The notes beneath the pieces are model-generated. The model was not told the DNA's origin. It saw only the letters and a list, made by a program, of their open reading frames with translations, and searched no databases. Shown here piece by piece: positions 27,371 to 35,584 of a DNA stretch of 64,000 bases. Source of the DNA: Spirosoma profusum (lineage in GTDB: Bacteria > Bacteroidota > Bacteroidia > Cytophagales > Spirosomataceae); contig NZ_JACWZY010000028.1 of assembly GCF_014699005.1 (NCBI RefSeq), positions 1 to 64,000 of the forward strand. Reading direction: 5' to 3'. Each line of letters opens with the position of its first letter. The stretch's first letter is position 1. A program made the position numbers and the translations under genes.

Positions 27371-27565
27371 TTTTTGTCATGCTGAGGAATGAAGCATCTT
27401 AGAAACTGTCTGAAAACCCCTAAATCCCCTGAAGGGGACTTTGTTCGAGTGCGAGTTAAGTCCCCTTTAGGGGATTTAGGGGTTTTCAGACAGCATCTTA
27501 AGGTTTTTATACACTCAAATTTGGATGCTTTAAGATGCTTCGTACCTACCTCAGCATGACAAAAA
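27371..27565. repeat. TGTCATGCTGAGG hairpin repeat, copy 4, interrupted
   Basis: The left arm (TTTTTGTCATGCTGAGG...GCATCTTA, 27371-27401) and the rest (AGGTTT...CAGCATGACAAAAA, 27501-27565) form a normal member of the family, as in copy 2. A second palindrome (27402-27492) is inserted in between, with GCATCTTA duplicated on both sides. Confidence 0.88.
27402..27492. mobile_element. MITE-like palindrome inserted in another repeat with 8-9 bp target duplication
   Basis: A 91-nt element with long complementary ends (TGTCTGAAAACCCCTAAATC / GATTTAGGGGTTTTCAGACA) and inner CCCCTGAAGGGGACTT / AAGTCCCCTTTAGGGG arms. It is flanked by GCATCTTA at 27394-27401 and again at 27493-27500 (AGCATCTTA if one more base is counted). 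Uninterrupted copies of the host repeat have the word only once. It is too short to code for a transposase. Confidence 0.85.
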
Positions 27566-27586
27566 GATATTCCGAAACCTATCGCT

Positions 27587-28954
27587 ATGAAAAATACAGA
27601 AACCGCCCGCCCCGCCGAATCGCGTAGAACTTTCCTTCGACAAACGCTCACTGGCACCGCAGCCCTGACGGTAGGCGGTATTTTGCCGGGTTTCAGTCCG
27701 GTAAGTTATGCCCGGATATTGGGCGCTAATGAGAAAGTACACGTCGGTGTGATGGGTGTCAATAGTCGGGGACTGGCACTGGCTAGTAATTACGCGCTTC
27801 AGCCGAATTGTGAGGTTGTTTCGATATCAGATGTGGATACGCGGGCGGCTGAAAAATGCATTACTACCGTTGAGGGTATTCAGAAATCAAAGCCCAAAAA
27901 CCAGCCCGATTTTCGGAAAGCGCTGGACGATAAAGACGTCGATGCGCTCGTAATTGCCGCTCCTGATCACTGGCACGCACCCGCAGCAATTCTGGCGTCG
28001 AAAGCGGGCAAGCACGTATATCTGGAGAAACCGTGCAGCCACAACCCTAATGAAGGCGAGCTGCTGGTTGCCGTCGCGAAGAAGTATAAAAATGTGATTC
28101 AGATGGGTAACCAGCGCCGGTCGTGGCCGAACGTAGCGCAGGCTATTCAGGACGTAAAAAACGGCGTTATTGGTCGGCCGTATTTCGCAAAAGGCTGGTA
28201 CACCAACAACCGCGCGTCGATTGGAATGGGTAAAGAGGTGCCCGCTCCGTCGTGGCTGAATTACGATTTATGGCAGGGCCCGGCTCCTAGACGGGCTTTT
28301 AAAGATAATCTTATCCATTACAATTGGCACTGGTTCTGGCACTGGGGCACCGGCGAAGCCCTCAATAACGGTACGCACATGCTCGACCTGATGCGCTGGG
28401 GATTAGGTGTGGAGTATCCAACCAAAGTGACATCGGCAGGCGGACGTTATCGCTACAAAGACGACTGGGAAGCGCCTGACACGCAGGTAATTAATCTGGA
28501 ATTTGCCAACAATACGGCCATGTCATGGGAGGGACGTAGCTGCAATGGACGTACCGTTGAAGGAAATAGCGTTGGTGTAGTTTTTTACGGCGATACGGGC
28601 TCAATCCTGATTGAATCGGGAAATTCTTACAAAGTATTTGACCTGGAAAATAAACTGGTGAAAGACGTAAAGAATGACCTCCAAATTGACCCTCGGAACA
28701 AAATGAATCCGTCGCAGGCGCTGGATGCCATTCACATCCAGAACTTTTTCGACGCCATCAAAAAAGGTACTTCGTTGACTTCCGATATTGTCGGTGGGCA
28801 CCAGAGTACGCTGCTTTGTCAGTTGGGAAACATTGCGTTACGTTCCGGCGGCATGCTCACCATCGATCCGACAAACGGGCACATTAAGGGTAACAAGGAA
28901 GCCGAAAAGCTTTGGAAACGGGACTACGAAAAAGGCTGGGAACCAACTCTTTAA
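27587..28954 (+). CDS. Tat-signalled Gfo/Idh/MocA-type oxidoreductase
   Basis: The 455-residue protein has a Tat signal (ESRRTFLRQTLTGTAALTVGGIL), a Rossmann domain with loop GVMGVNSRG and the canonical EKP motif (VYLEKPCSHN), and a C-terminal domain with the WHWFWHWGTGEALNNGTHMLDL segment typical of exported family members in Bacteroidota and Planctomycetes. These enzymes oxidise or reduce sugars and cyclitols with a tightly bound NAD(P). It is probably periplasmic. It lies downstream of the nested repeat and 57 bp upstream of the NagP-type transporter; the gap holds an AT-rich palindrome. Unlike the protein at 20354-21370, both cofactor motifs are intact. Confidence 0.88.
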   Translation: MKNTETARPAESRRTFLRQTLTGTAALTVGGILPGFSPVSYARILGANEKVHVGVMGVNSRGLALASNYALQPNCEVVSISDVDTRAAEKCITTVEGIQKSKPKNQPDFRKALDDKDVDALVIAAPDHWHAPAAILASKAGKHVYLEKPCSHNPNEGELLVAVAKKYKNVIQMGNQRRSWPNVAQAIQDVKNGVIGRPYFAKGWYTNNRASIGMGKEVPAPSWLNYDLWQGPAPRRAFKDNLIHYNWHWFWHWGTGEALNNGTHMLDLMRWGLGVEYPTKVTSAGGRYRYKDDWEAPDTQVINLEFANNTAMSWEGRSCNGRTVEGNSVGVVFYGDTGSILIESGNSYKVFDLENKLVKDVKNDLQIDPRNKMNPSQALDAIHIQNFFDAIKKGTSLTSDIVGGHQSTLLCQLGNIALRSGGMLTIDPTNGHIKGNKEAEKLWKRDYEKGWEPTL

Positions 28955-29010
28955 TGAAGAATGAAGAATAGGTTGTTCACTTCAGTTATTCGTTATTTAT
29001 TACTTTCATT
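28953..29010. repeat. AT-rich palindrome (ATGAAGAATGAAGAAT type)
   Basis: The left half (TAATGAAGAATGAAGAATA) and right half (TTATTCGTTATTTATTACTTTCATTA) are roughly complementary. It resembles the palindrome at 46616-46683 and fills the gap between the oxidoreductase and transporter genes. Confidence 0.45.
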
Positions 29011-30327
29011 ATGAGCTCATTAGCCATTAGTGCCCAGGGGCTGACAAAGCGAGATACGGCGATTTCGATCTTTCTGATCGGGCTAATGTTTTTCATTTTC
29101 GGATTTGTTTCCTGGGTGAATTCCATCCTGATTCCCTATTTCAAAATTGCCTGCGAACTCACTAGTTTTCAGGCCTATCTGGTCGCGTTTGCCTTCTATA
29201 TTGCCTACTTCGTGATGTCGGTGCCGGCGTCGTATCTGCTCAAAAAGGTGGGTTTTAAGAAAGGGATGATGTTCGGTTTCTGGTTCATGGCTTTGGGCGC
29301 TTTCATTTTTGTGCCAGCGGCAATGACCCGTACCTACGCCATTTTTCTGATGGGCCTGTTTACTATCGGCATTGGCCTGGCTATCCTGCAAACGGCTGCA
29401 AATCCTTACATTACCATTCTAGGACCCAAAGAGCGAGCCGCCCAACGTATCAGTCTGATGGGTATCTGCAACAAAGCCGCCGGGATTCTGTCGCCCCTGG
29501 TTTTTGCCGCCGTTATCCTGCGTCCGACCGATACTGATCTGTTTGCGAAACTGAGTACTATGGGATTTGCCGAGCGCGCGGCAGCGCTCGATGAACTGGT
29601 TCGGCGAGTGATTACGCCCTACATGGCGCTCGGGAGTTTTCTGCTGTTGTTAGGTTTTCTGGTCTATCGTTCGCCCCTGCCCGAACTGAATACGGAACAG
29701 GAAAGTCCCGAAGTGGCAACCGCAAACGCTGGGAAGACAACTATTCTGCAATTTCCCCATCTGGTGTTAGGTGCCTTTGCCATTTTTTTTCATGTAGGTT
29801 CGCAGGTAATCGCTATCGATACCGTAATTGGCTATGCTGGTTCAATGGGTGTTAATTTGCTGGAAGCCAAAGTGTTTCCGTCGTATACGCTGGCTTGTAC
29901 CATCTGCGGATACCTAATTGGGATCAGCCTGATTCCCCGTTTTATCAGTCAGGTCAACGCGCTACGTGTCTGCACGCTTCTAGGCACTACGTTCACGTTG
30001 CTTATTCTGTTTACAAAAGGGAACGTTACGTTGCTGGGCCACGCAACCGATATATCAATCTGGTTTGTAGTGCTCCTCGGCCTGGCGAATTCACTGATTT
30101 GGGCGGGTATCTGGCCGCTGGCGCTGGATGGGCTGGGACGGTTCACGAAACTGGGTGCGTCGCTGCTGATTATGGGACTTTGCGGAAACGCCATTATGCC
30201 CGTGTTTTATGGTTATTTCGCCGATAAATTCGACCTTCGGACGGCGTATTGGGTGCTGATGCCGTGTTACCTCTACCTGGTTTTCTACGCCGTGAAAGGC
30301 CATCAAATTCGGAAATGGGGCTTCTGA
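29011..30327 (+). CDS. nagP: FucP-family MFS sugar transporter, probable N-acetylglucosamine uptake
   Basis: A 438-residue protein of twelve predicted membrane helices. Family signatures are FIFGFVSWVNSILIPYFK in helix 1, the QTAANPYITILGP motif in helix 4 and SLIWAGIWPLALDGLG in the C-terminal half; all are typical of the FucP / glucose-galactose / NagP group. The gene overlaps nagA by 13 bp and is followed by a nagB homologue, so N-acetylglucosamine is the best substrate guess, imported with protons or sodium. Another sugar made by the upstream cluster remains possible. The symbol rests on context, not on a diagnostic residue. Confidence 0.8.
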   Translation: MSSLAISAQGLTKRDTAISIFLIGLMFFIFGFVSWVNSILIPYFKIACELTSFQAYLVAFAFYIAYFVMSVPASYLLKKVGFKKGMMFGFWFMALGAFIFVPAAMTRTYAIFLMGLFTIGIGLAILQTAANPYITILGPKERAAQRISLMGICNKAAGILSPLVFAAVILRPTDTDLFAKLSTMGFAERAAALDELVRRVITPYMALGSFLLLLGFLVYRSPLPELNTEQESPEVATANAGKTTILQFPHLVLGAFAIFFHVGSQVIAIDTVIGYAGSMGVNLLEAKVFPSYTLACTICGYLIGISLIPRFISQVNALRVCTLLGTTFTLLILFTKGNVTLLGHATDISIWFVVLLGLANSLIWAGIWPLALDGLGRFTKLGASLLIMGLCGNAIMPVFYGYFADKFDLRTAYWVLMPCYLYLVFYAVKGHQIRKWGF

Positions 30328-31493
30328 AAATTAGCAATGCTACGTTAATTACGCCCTACCGCAACGTTCGAAATGGTACGTTGGTGATTGAAAATGGATG
30401 CATTCTGGGCATTCATGAGCGTGATGTCGACGTACCAAATGCTACGTTACTCGATGCGGCTGGACAATACGTAGCGCCGGGATTTATCGACATTCACGTG
30501 CATGGGGGCGGTGGTTACGACTTCATGGATGGTACCGAAGAAGCTTTTTTGAAAATTGCCGAACTCCACGCTCGTTACGGCACTACGTCGCTGGTACCCA
30601 CTACGTTGACCGCCGAAAAAGAAGACCTGTTGCAGACGCTCGATGCGTACGAACGGGCGAATCAGAACAACCAGCAGGGGGCTACGTTCCTGGGAATCCA
30701 TTTGGAAGGGCCGTACTTCGCCATGAGTCAGCGGGGGGCGCAGGACCCGCGTTATATCCGAAATCCAGACCCGCAGGAATACGAAGAAATTCTTACCTAT
30801 TCGTCGTCAATTGTCCGGTGGAGTGCGGCTCCTGAATTGCCCGGTGCCATTTCCTTCGGTCGTCGGCTACGCGAAAAAGGTATTCTGGCGGCCGTGGCGC
30901 ATACCGACGCGATTTATGAAGACGTATTGGCCGCTTATGAAAATGGTTATTCGCTGGCAACGCATTTATATTCAGCCATGTCGGGTGTGACGCGCCGGAA
31001 TGCGTTTCGGTACGCCGGAACGATTGAAAGTGCGTTTTTGCTGGATATGGATGTTGAGATCATCACCGACGGCGTTCATTTGCCTGCGCCCTTGCTCAAG
31101 CTGGTTTACAAAATAAAAGGAGCCGACAAGACTGCGTTGATTACCGACGCAATGCGGGCCGCCGGGATGCCCGAAGGCGAAAGCATGCTAGGTTCGCTCA
31201 AGAACGGCCTGAAAGTGATTGTCGAAGATGACGTAGCAAAACTGCCCGATCGTAGTTCGTTTGCGGGTAGTGTTGCCACTACGAATCGGTTGGTACGTAA
31301 CATGGTGCAACTCGCCGACGTATCGTTGCTGGACGCCGTGCGTATGGCCAGCACAACTCCGGCACGTATCATGGGTGTCGATTCACGGAAAGGCTCACTA
31401 ACAGTGGGTAAAGATGCGGATATCGTCATTTTTGACAAGAACATAAATATTGCCACTACGTTGGTTGGCGGGAAAATTGTTTACTCAAAATAA
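30315..31493 (+). CDS. nagA: N-acetylglucosamine-6-phosphate deacetylase
   Basis: The 392-residue amidohydrolase has the first metal motif HVHGGGGYDF, then LEGPYF, the VAHTDA and LATHLYSAMSG histidines, and catalytic Asp in LITDAMRAAGM. It removes acetate from GlcNAc-6-phosphate in the cytoplasm, the first step after uptake and phosphorylation. ATG 30315, inside the end of the transporter gene, was chosen because the longer version from 30249 lies wholly in another frame of that gene. Length fits the family. No NagK/ROK kinase gene is visible in this window, so the sugar must be phosphorylated by an enzyme coded elsewhere. Confidence 0.93.
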   Translation: MGLLKISNATLITPYRNVRNGTLVIENGCILGIHERDVDVPNATLLDAAGQYVAPGFIDIHVHGGGGYDFMDGTEEAFLKIAELHARYGTTSLVPTTLTAEKEDLLQTLDAYERANQNNQQGATFLGIHLEGPYFAMSQRGAQDPRYIRNPDPQEYEEILTYSSSIVRWSAAPELPGAISFGRRLREKGILAAVAHTDAIYEDVLAAYENGYSLATHLYSAMSGVTRRNAFRYAGTIESAFLLDMDVEIITDGVHLPAPLLKLVYKIKGADKTALITDAMRAAGMPEGESMLGSLKNGLKVIVEDDVAKLPDRSSFAGSVATTNRLVRNMVQLADVSLLDAVRMASTTPARIMGVDSRKGSLTVGKDADIVIFDKNINIATTLVGGKIVYSK

Positions 31494-31512
31494 AACAACT
31501 AGTATACGTATC

Positions 31513-32304
31513 ATGACCTCGATTACCCCTTTCAGCCAAACGTTTGCGATTGATAAACTTCGGGTTAATCTTTATAAAAATCGTCAGGATTTGGGCAAAG
31601 CTGCGGCTCAGGCCGTGGCCAGCCAAATTCGGGCGTTACAGCAACAGCAGGAATTTGTCAATATGATTTTTGCGTCGGCCCCGTCGCAAAATGAATTTTT
31701 GAATGGGCTGGTACTGGAAGCGGGTATTGATTGGGAGCGAGTGCGGGCGTTTCATATGGATGAATACCTCGGTTTGTCTGACGATGCCCCGCAACGTTTT
31801 GGAAAGTTTCTCAAGCACAAACTTTTCGATAACGTACCGATTCAGGAAGTTTTCTATATAAATGCCAATGCGGCTGATTCTGAGGAGGAATGCGCGCGTT
31901 ATGCTACGTTGCTGGAGCAGTATCCCACTGATATTGTCTGCATGGGTATTGGCGAAAATTGCCACATTGCGTTCAACGACCCCCACGTAGCAGATTTCAA
32001 CGACCCAGTTCTGGTGAGGCCGGTGCAGCTTGATTTAACCAGCCGCCAGCAACAAGTTCATGATAAATGCTTCGAAACACTGGAGCAGGTTCCTGAATAC
32101 GCGCTAACTCTGACCATTCCGGCGTTGATACGTGCCAAACACGCGTTTTGCATGGTACCTGCCAGCCATAAAGCCGAAGCTATTTACCATACATTGTTGG
32201 ATACCATCTCCGAGAAATACCCATCTACCATACTACGTTCGCACCCCGACGCTACGTTGTTCATCGATCAGGATAGTGCTGCTGAATATTTGAATAGGGC
32301 TTAA
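31513..32304 (+). CDS. nagB: Glucosamine-6-phosphate deaminase homologue with altered active site
   Basis: A 263-residue protein, normal for NagB. It shows FHMDEYLGL (general base Asp), the phosphate region, and a C-terminal QVPEYALTLTIPALIRAKH as in E. coli NagB. The catalytic loop, however, is GIGENCHIAFNDP: compared with GVGxDGHIAFNEP, the loop Asp is Asn149 and the Glu of the catalytic dyad is Asp156, while His151 is kept. A related subgroup with ENGH loops exists, so this may be a diverged deaminase or an isomerase for another amino sugar. It lies 19 bp after nagA and ends the cluster. Start ATG 31513 precedes the first helix. Confidence 0.8.
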   Translation: MTSITPFSQTFAIDKLRVNLYKNRQDLGKAAAQAVASQIRALQQQQEFVNMIFASAPSQNEFLNGLVLEAGIDWERVRAFHMDEYLGLSDDAPQRFGKFLKHKLFDNVPIQEVFYINANAADSEEECARYATLLEQYPTDIVCMGIGENCHIAFNDPHVADFNDPVLVRPVQLDLTSRQQQVHDKCFETLEQVPEYALTLTIPALIRAKHAFCMVPASHKAEAIYHTLLDTISEKYPSTILRSHPDATLFIDQDSAAEYLNRA

Positions 32305-32322
32305 ATAAACGGTTGCAGTACG

Positions 32323-33099
32323 TTAAATTACCGTTCCGCCATCAGCATAATACAAGCTTCCAGTACAATACGAAGAAGCATCGGAGGCTAGAAACAAGGC
32401 TAGTGGGCTAATTTCGTCGGTGGTACCCATGCGGGCGATGGGGATACGTTTGGTGAAATGATTCAGGATTTTTTCGTCCTGCCAGAGCGCCTGACTGAAT
32501 TTCGTTTTAATCAGACCCGGACAAATGGCGTTGACCCGGATGCCATCTTGCCCCCATTCTTTTGCCAGCACTTTGGTGAGCATATTTAAGGCAGATTTGC
32601 TTACGCTATATATGCCCAAACCGGGGTCGGGCGTGTGGCCGGCAATGCTGCTGACCATAATTACACTGCCGCCACCGCGTGCTTTCATGCTGGGGTGACA
32701 CAGCTTGCTCAACTCAAACGGCGCTTTAACGTTGGCCTGCATAATCTTATCGAAAGCGGCCCCATCGCAGTCGAGTGAGGGGCCGAAGACCGGATTCGAG
32801 GCTGCGTTATTCACCAGGATATCGATGCCGCCGTATGTAGCAATGGTTTTATCGACCAATTGCTGAAGTTGAGCCGGATCGCCAACGTGTGCGGCAATCC
32901 CTGTGGCTTCGCCCCCCTGCGCTTTAATGTCATTGGCAAGTGCATCACAGGCGTCCTGTTTTCGGCTGCTGACGACAACTTTCGCTCCAAAACGAGCAAA
33001 AACGCGGGCCATATCTTCGCCAATGCCCTTACTGGCTCCGGTAATGAGGGCGATTTTATCTGTAAGGTCAAAAAGGGCTTTTTCAGGGTGGGTTTCCAT
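32323..33099 (-). CDS. SDR-family oxidoreductase
   Basis: A 258-residue classical short-chain dehydrogenase. The NAD(P) loop is TGASKGIG, NNAASNP replaces the NNAG motif, and the active-site residues are in SSIAGHTPDPGLGIYSVSKSALN (Ser, Tyr-x3-Lys). The C-terminus ends in YADGGTVI. An Arg after the second strand (VVSSRKQDA) suggests NADP(H). Substrate unknown. The longer possible N-terminus from 33138 is coded by the hairpin repeat and should be discarded; METHPEKALFDL at 33099 is the natural start. The gene is convergent with the nag genes and has no evident operon partner. Confidence 0.88.
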   Translation of the reverse strand: METHPEKALFDLTDKIALITGASKGIGEDMARVFARFGAKVVVSSRKQDACDALANDIKAQGGEATGIAAHVGDPAQLQQLVDKTIATYGGIDILVNNAASNPVFGPSLDCDGAAFDKIMQANVKAPFELSKLCHPSMKARGGGSVIMVSSIAGHTPDPGLGIYSVSKSALNMLTKVLAKEWGQDGIRVNAICPGLIKTKFSQALWQDEKILNHFTKRIPIARMGTTDEISPLALFLASDASSYCTGSLYYADGGTVI

Positions 33100-33127
33100 A
33101 AATAAATTACCAGTTTTAGGAGTACCT

Positions 33128-33219
33128 TTTTTTGTCATGTTGACGAAGGAAGCATCTTAAATCGTTCTTATTCTCAGATTTGGGTGTTTTAAGATGCTTC
33201 CTTCGTCAGCATGACAAAA
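33128..33219. repeat. TGTCATGCTGAGG hairpin repeat, copy 5
   Basis: Inverted repeat with left arm TTTTGTCATGTTGACGAAGG and right arm CCTTCGTCAGCATGACAAAA. The inner arm ACGAAGGAAGC differs from most copies with matching changes on both sides. It lies directly upstream of the SDR gene. Confidence 0.85.
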
Positions 33220-33320
33220 CCACTCATTTGTGGATTTGTACCCAAAAAGTTAAACTTCCTTAGTACGTAAAGGCAATAGAGCTTTACCCTCTGTGTATCT
33301 CTGTGAAAAAAGGTAGATAC

Positions 33321-34532
33321 TTACTTTTCGAAGAAACAGACTGAACCGCCGACCCAATCTTTGTTTTTGTTGAAATTAACTCCGATCATTTCCCCCCGGC
33401 TCAAACGGCTCAGGTTTGTCATCAGAGTAGGTTTTGGGTCATCTTTGGGCCAGATGAAGAGCATTCGGATTTCGCATTTTACCAATCCGTCGGGCGATTG
33501 AATGACGGGTTCGTACTTCACCTTCCGTTGCAGCAGGTAACCGTCTCGTTGTTCCACGGGAATGGCATCAAGATCGGCTTGGGTGATGTTCAGTTTTACG
33601 CCACTTCCGGCAAATGAAAAAAGCGGTTTCAATACGTAATTTTCCAAGTCGGTTGGGTACGTAGCGAGGTCGGAGAGATAATAACTCGTTGGTACGTAGG
33701 GACTTTTTAGCAACGGAAGCGTGTATTTGCTGATGCGGAAAAACCAGTTCGGATGCCCAACCCACTCAACGTCTACGTCGTCGGTCAGGTGAAAGTCAGA
33801 TTGTAAATCGGGGAAATTGGTTAGATCATCAAAAATCAATCGATTATAAATCCGTTTGATACGTATCTGCCGACCGTCTTTTTCGTAATACAGTTCCCGG
33901 CCTTCTTTCCGAATTTTGGTCAGACAAACCGCTTTAACGCCGGTGTGTTTTTCCGTCAACACGAAGTCGATACGTGTTTTTTGCTTCTCCGGGTAAATTT
34001 CCAGCAAAATCACTTCTTCCGGGTTGCAATCACCAACGAGTAAATCGCGCAAATGGGCCAGATAATCGTCGTTGGTATCGACTGCGAAGAGATGGGAAAG
34101 ATTGTCAGGAATTGGATACGACGTCCGAAATAGATTTGCTACGTAAGGCTGAAAACCATAAAGCGAAGGAAACCCCTGTAACTCAATAAGCTGTGGTGTT
34201 AGTTCTCCGTGCGAAGGACCGTCTGAGTTGTCATGACAAACCGCAAAATCGACGGCCAGAAACTGCGTGTGTTCATCCTCATTCGGTACACGCTGACCCT
34301 CGGGAATGGCATTTTCGGTCAATGCCTTAAAATCGTCACGAGTTATGACGCTGACAATATCATCGCAAGCCTGTAAAATCTTATCTGTCAGTAGTTTCGG
34401 TACAAAAACAGGCGTTTCGGCTACACGAAAATCTAACAGGCCAGGTAGGTCGGCGTTGATTTTATCCAGGAAAGCCCGGTAGGTTTCCGGGCTGAAAGCT
34501 GCATTGAACGATTGACGAACGAACTGTATCAT
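33321..34532 (-). CDS. ATP-grasp-type ligase
   Basis: This 403-residue protein has the C-terminal layout of an ATP-grasp enzyme: a lysine strand YVLKPLFSFAGSGVKL (about residues 305-320), a linker, EIRMLFIW, and the metal-binding end TNLSRLSRGEMIGVNFNKN. The N-terminal half contains ELQGFPSLYGFQPYV and IKRIYNRLIFDDL, reminiscent of circularly permuted ligases such as glutathionylspermidine synthase-like proteins. It would join a carboxylate to an amine with ATP. The class I glutaminase (87 bp upstream) and GCS2-type ligase follow the same direction, so the three probably make one amide-containing product. I cannot name the substrate, and the family placement is by motifs only. Confidence 0.75.
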   Translation of the reverse strand: MIQFVRQSFNAAFSPETYRAFLDKINADLPGLLDFRVAETPVFVPKLLTDKILQACDDIVSVITRDDFKALTENAIPEGQRVPNEDEHTQFLAVDFAVCHDNSDGPSHGELTPQLIELQGFPSLYGFQPYVANLFRTSYPIPDNLSHLFAVDTNDDYLAHLRDLLVGDCNPEEVILLEIYPEKQKTRIDFVLTEKHTGVKAVCLTKIRKEGRELYYEKDGRQIRIKRIYNRLIFDDLTNFPDLQSDFHLTDDVDVEWVGHPNWFFRISKYTLPLLKSPYVPTSYYLSDLATYPTDLENYVLKPLFSFAGSGVKLNITQADLDAIPVEQRDGYLLQRKVKYEPVIQSPDGLVKCEIRMLFIWPKDDPKPTLMTNLSRLSRGEMIGVNFNKNKDWVGGSVCFFEK

Positions 34533-34619
34533 GGTTCAGATTCATAAAACCCAGTAACCGGTTGACAGATTACTGGGTTTGAGTAAGATAGTTTGACCAA
34601 AAACGGCCTGATGTTACGT

Positions 34620-35450
34620 TTATTCTGCAAACTGCTCGGCAGGTGCTAACGACGAAATCGCTCGACGTAGGAAACCTGGCAAAATCACAGATTCAGTCAG
34701 CGGAATTTTATCGGGGTCCTGTAAATAAGCGACCATGTCGTCATATTTGGCCTGACCGAAATTATTAATGATCTGATTGCGCTTTTCTTCTTTCTTGAAA
34801 TACCGCAACATCCCTTCATTGTCGGCTTCGGGATGGAACTGAGTTCCAATGATTTCAGGCGAAAAACGCACAGCCATAATAGCCCGATCGAGTGGTACGT
34901 GTGGACGAATTTTTTCGAGACATAAAATAGTTGCGCCTAACTCTTCCATCCGTTCGAGGTTTGGCGATGTAATCTGATAATCGCGCGAATCAACGGCATA
35001 AAAAGGGTCGGGCAGACCACGTAGCAATGGTTCCGTACAACCATCGTCGGTTTTGTGAACGGGTAGAATACCAAACGAAGTTGATCGGCGTCGGCTCAAT
35101 ACCGCCACATCGAGATGACGGGTTACCAGTTGGAAGGAATGGCAAATCAGGAAAACAAATTTCTTGCGTTCGCTACGTTGGTTCCAGTCGAAAAGCTGGT
35201 CGATCAGGTCAAAATAGCGGGCTTCCCACGCATCGGTCGAAGCCATGGGGCTTCCTGGCCCTCCCGACGAAATATAAATATCATAGTCCAGACCAGGAAC
35301 CTGATTTTCAGCCCGAACATTAAATACGTCGAATGCCAATTGGTCATGATCGTTACCCTGTACGTTACGGATTAGCTGTAAAATACAACGCATACCTTCG
35401 TTGGCATGGTTGTTATTCATATCCAGAACGGCAATTTTTACTAGACTCAT
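34620..35450 (-). CDS. Class I glutamine amidotransferase-type protein
   Basis: The 276-residue protein has the full class I glutaminase layout: oxyanion loop SSGGPGSP (61-68), nucleophile Cys103 in LICHSFQL, and His206-x-Glu208 in GTQFHPEAD. The nucleophile elbow lacks the usual GxCxG glycines, as in some diverged members. It would release ammonia from glutamine or cleave a gamma-glutamyl bond. Its place between ATP-grasp and GCS2-type ligase genes suggests that it supplies ammonia to, or trims the product of, these ligases. The C-terminal 60 residues form a helical extension not found in the basic domain. Confidence 0.85.
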   Translation of the reverse strand: MSLVKIAVLDMNNNHANEGMRCILQLIRNVQGNDHDQLAFDVFNVRAENQVPGLDYDIYISSGGPGSPMASTDAWEARYFDLIDQLFDWNQRSERKKFVFLICHSFQLVTRHLDVAVLSRRRSTSFGILPVHKTDDGCTEPLLRGLPDPFYAVDSRDYQITSPNLERMEELGATILCLEKIRPHVPLDRAIMAVRFSPEIIGTQFHPEADNEGMLRYFKKEEKRNQIINNFGQAKYDDMVAYLQDPDKIPLTESVILPGFLRRAISSLAPAEQFAE

Positions 35451-35584
35451 AGAGGTAAATGCATCTGTTAAACAAATTGACAGCTTTCTGTTGTCGGTAT
35501 TTAGACGTTTAAATCGGCAAAACGGACAACCGAAAACAGAGAACTGTCAACAATATTGGGGGATGAAAGCCACCTTACTAACAA

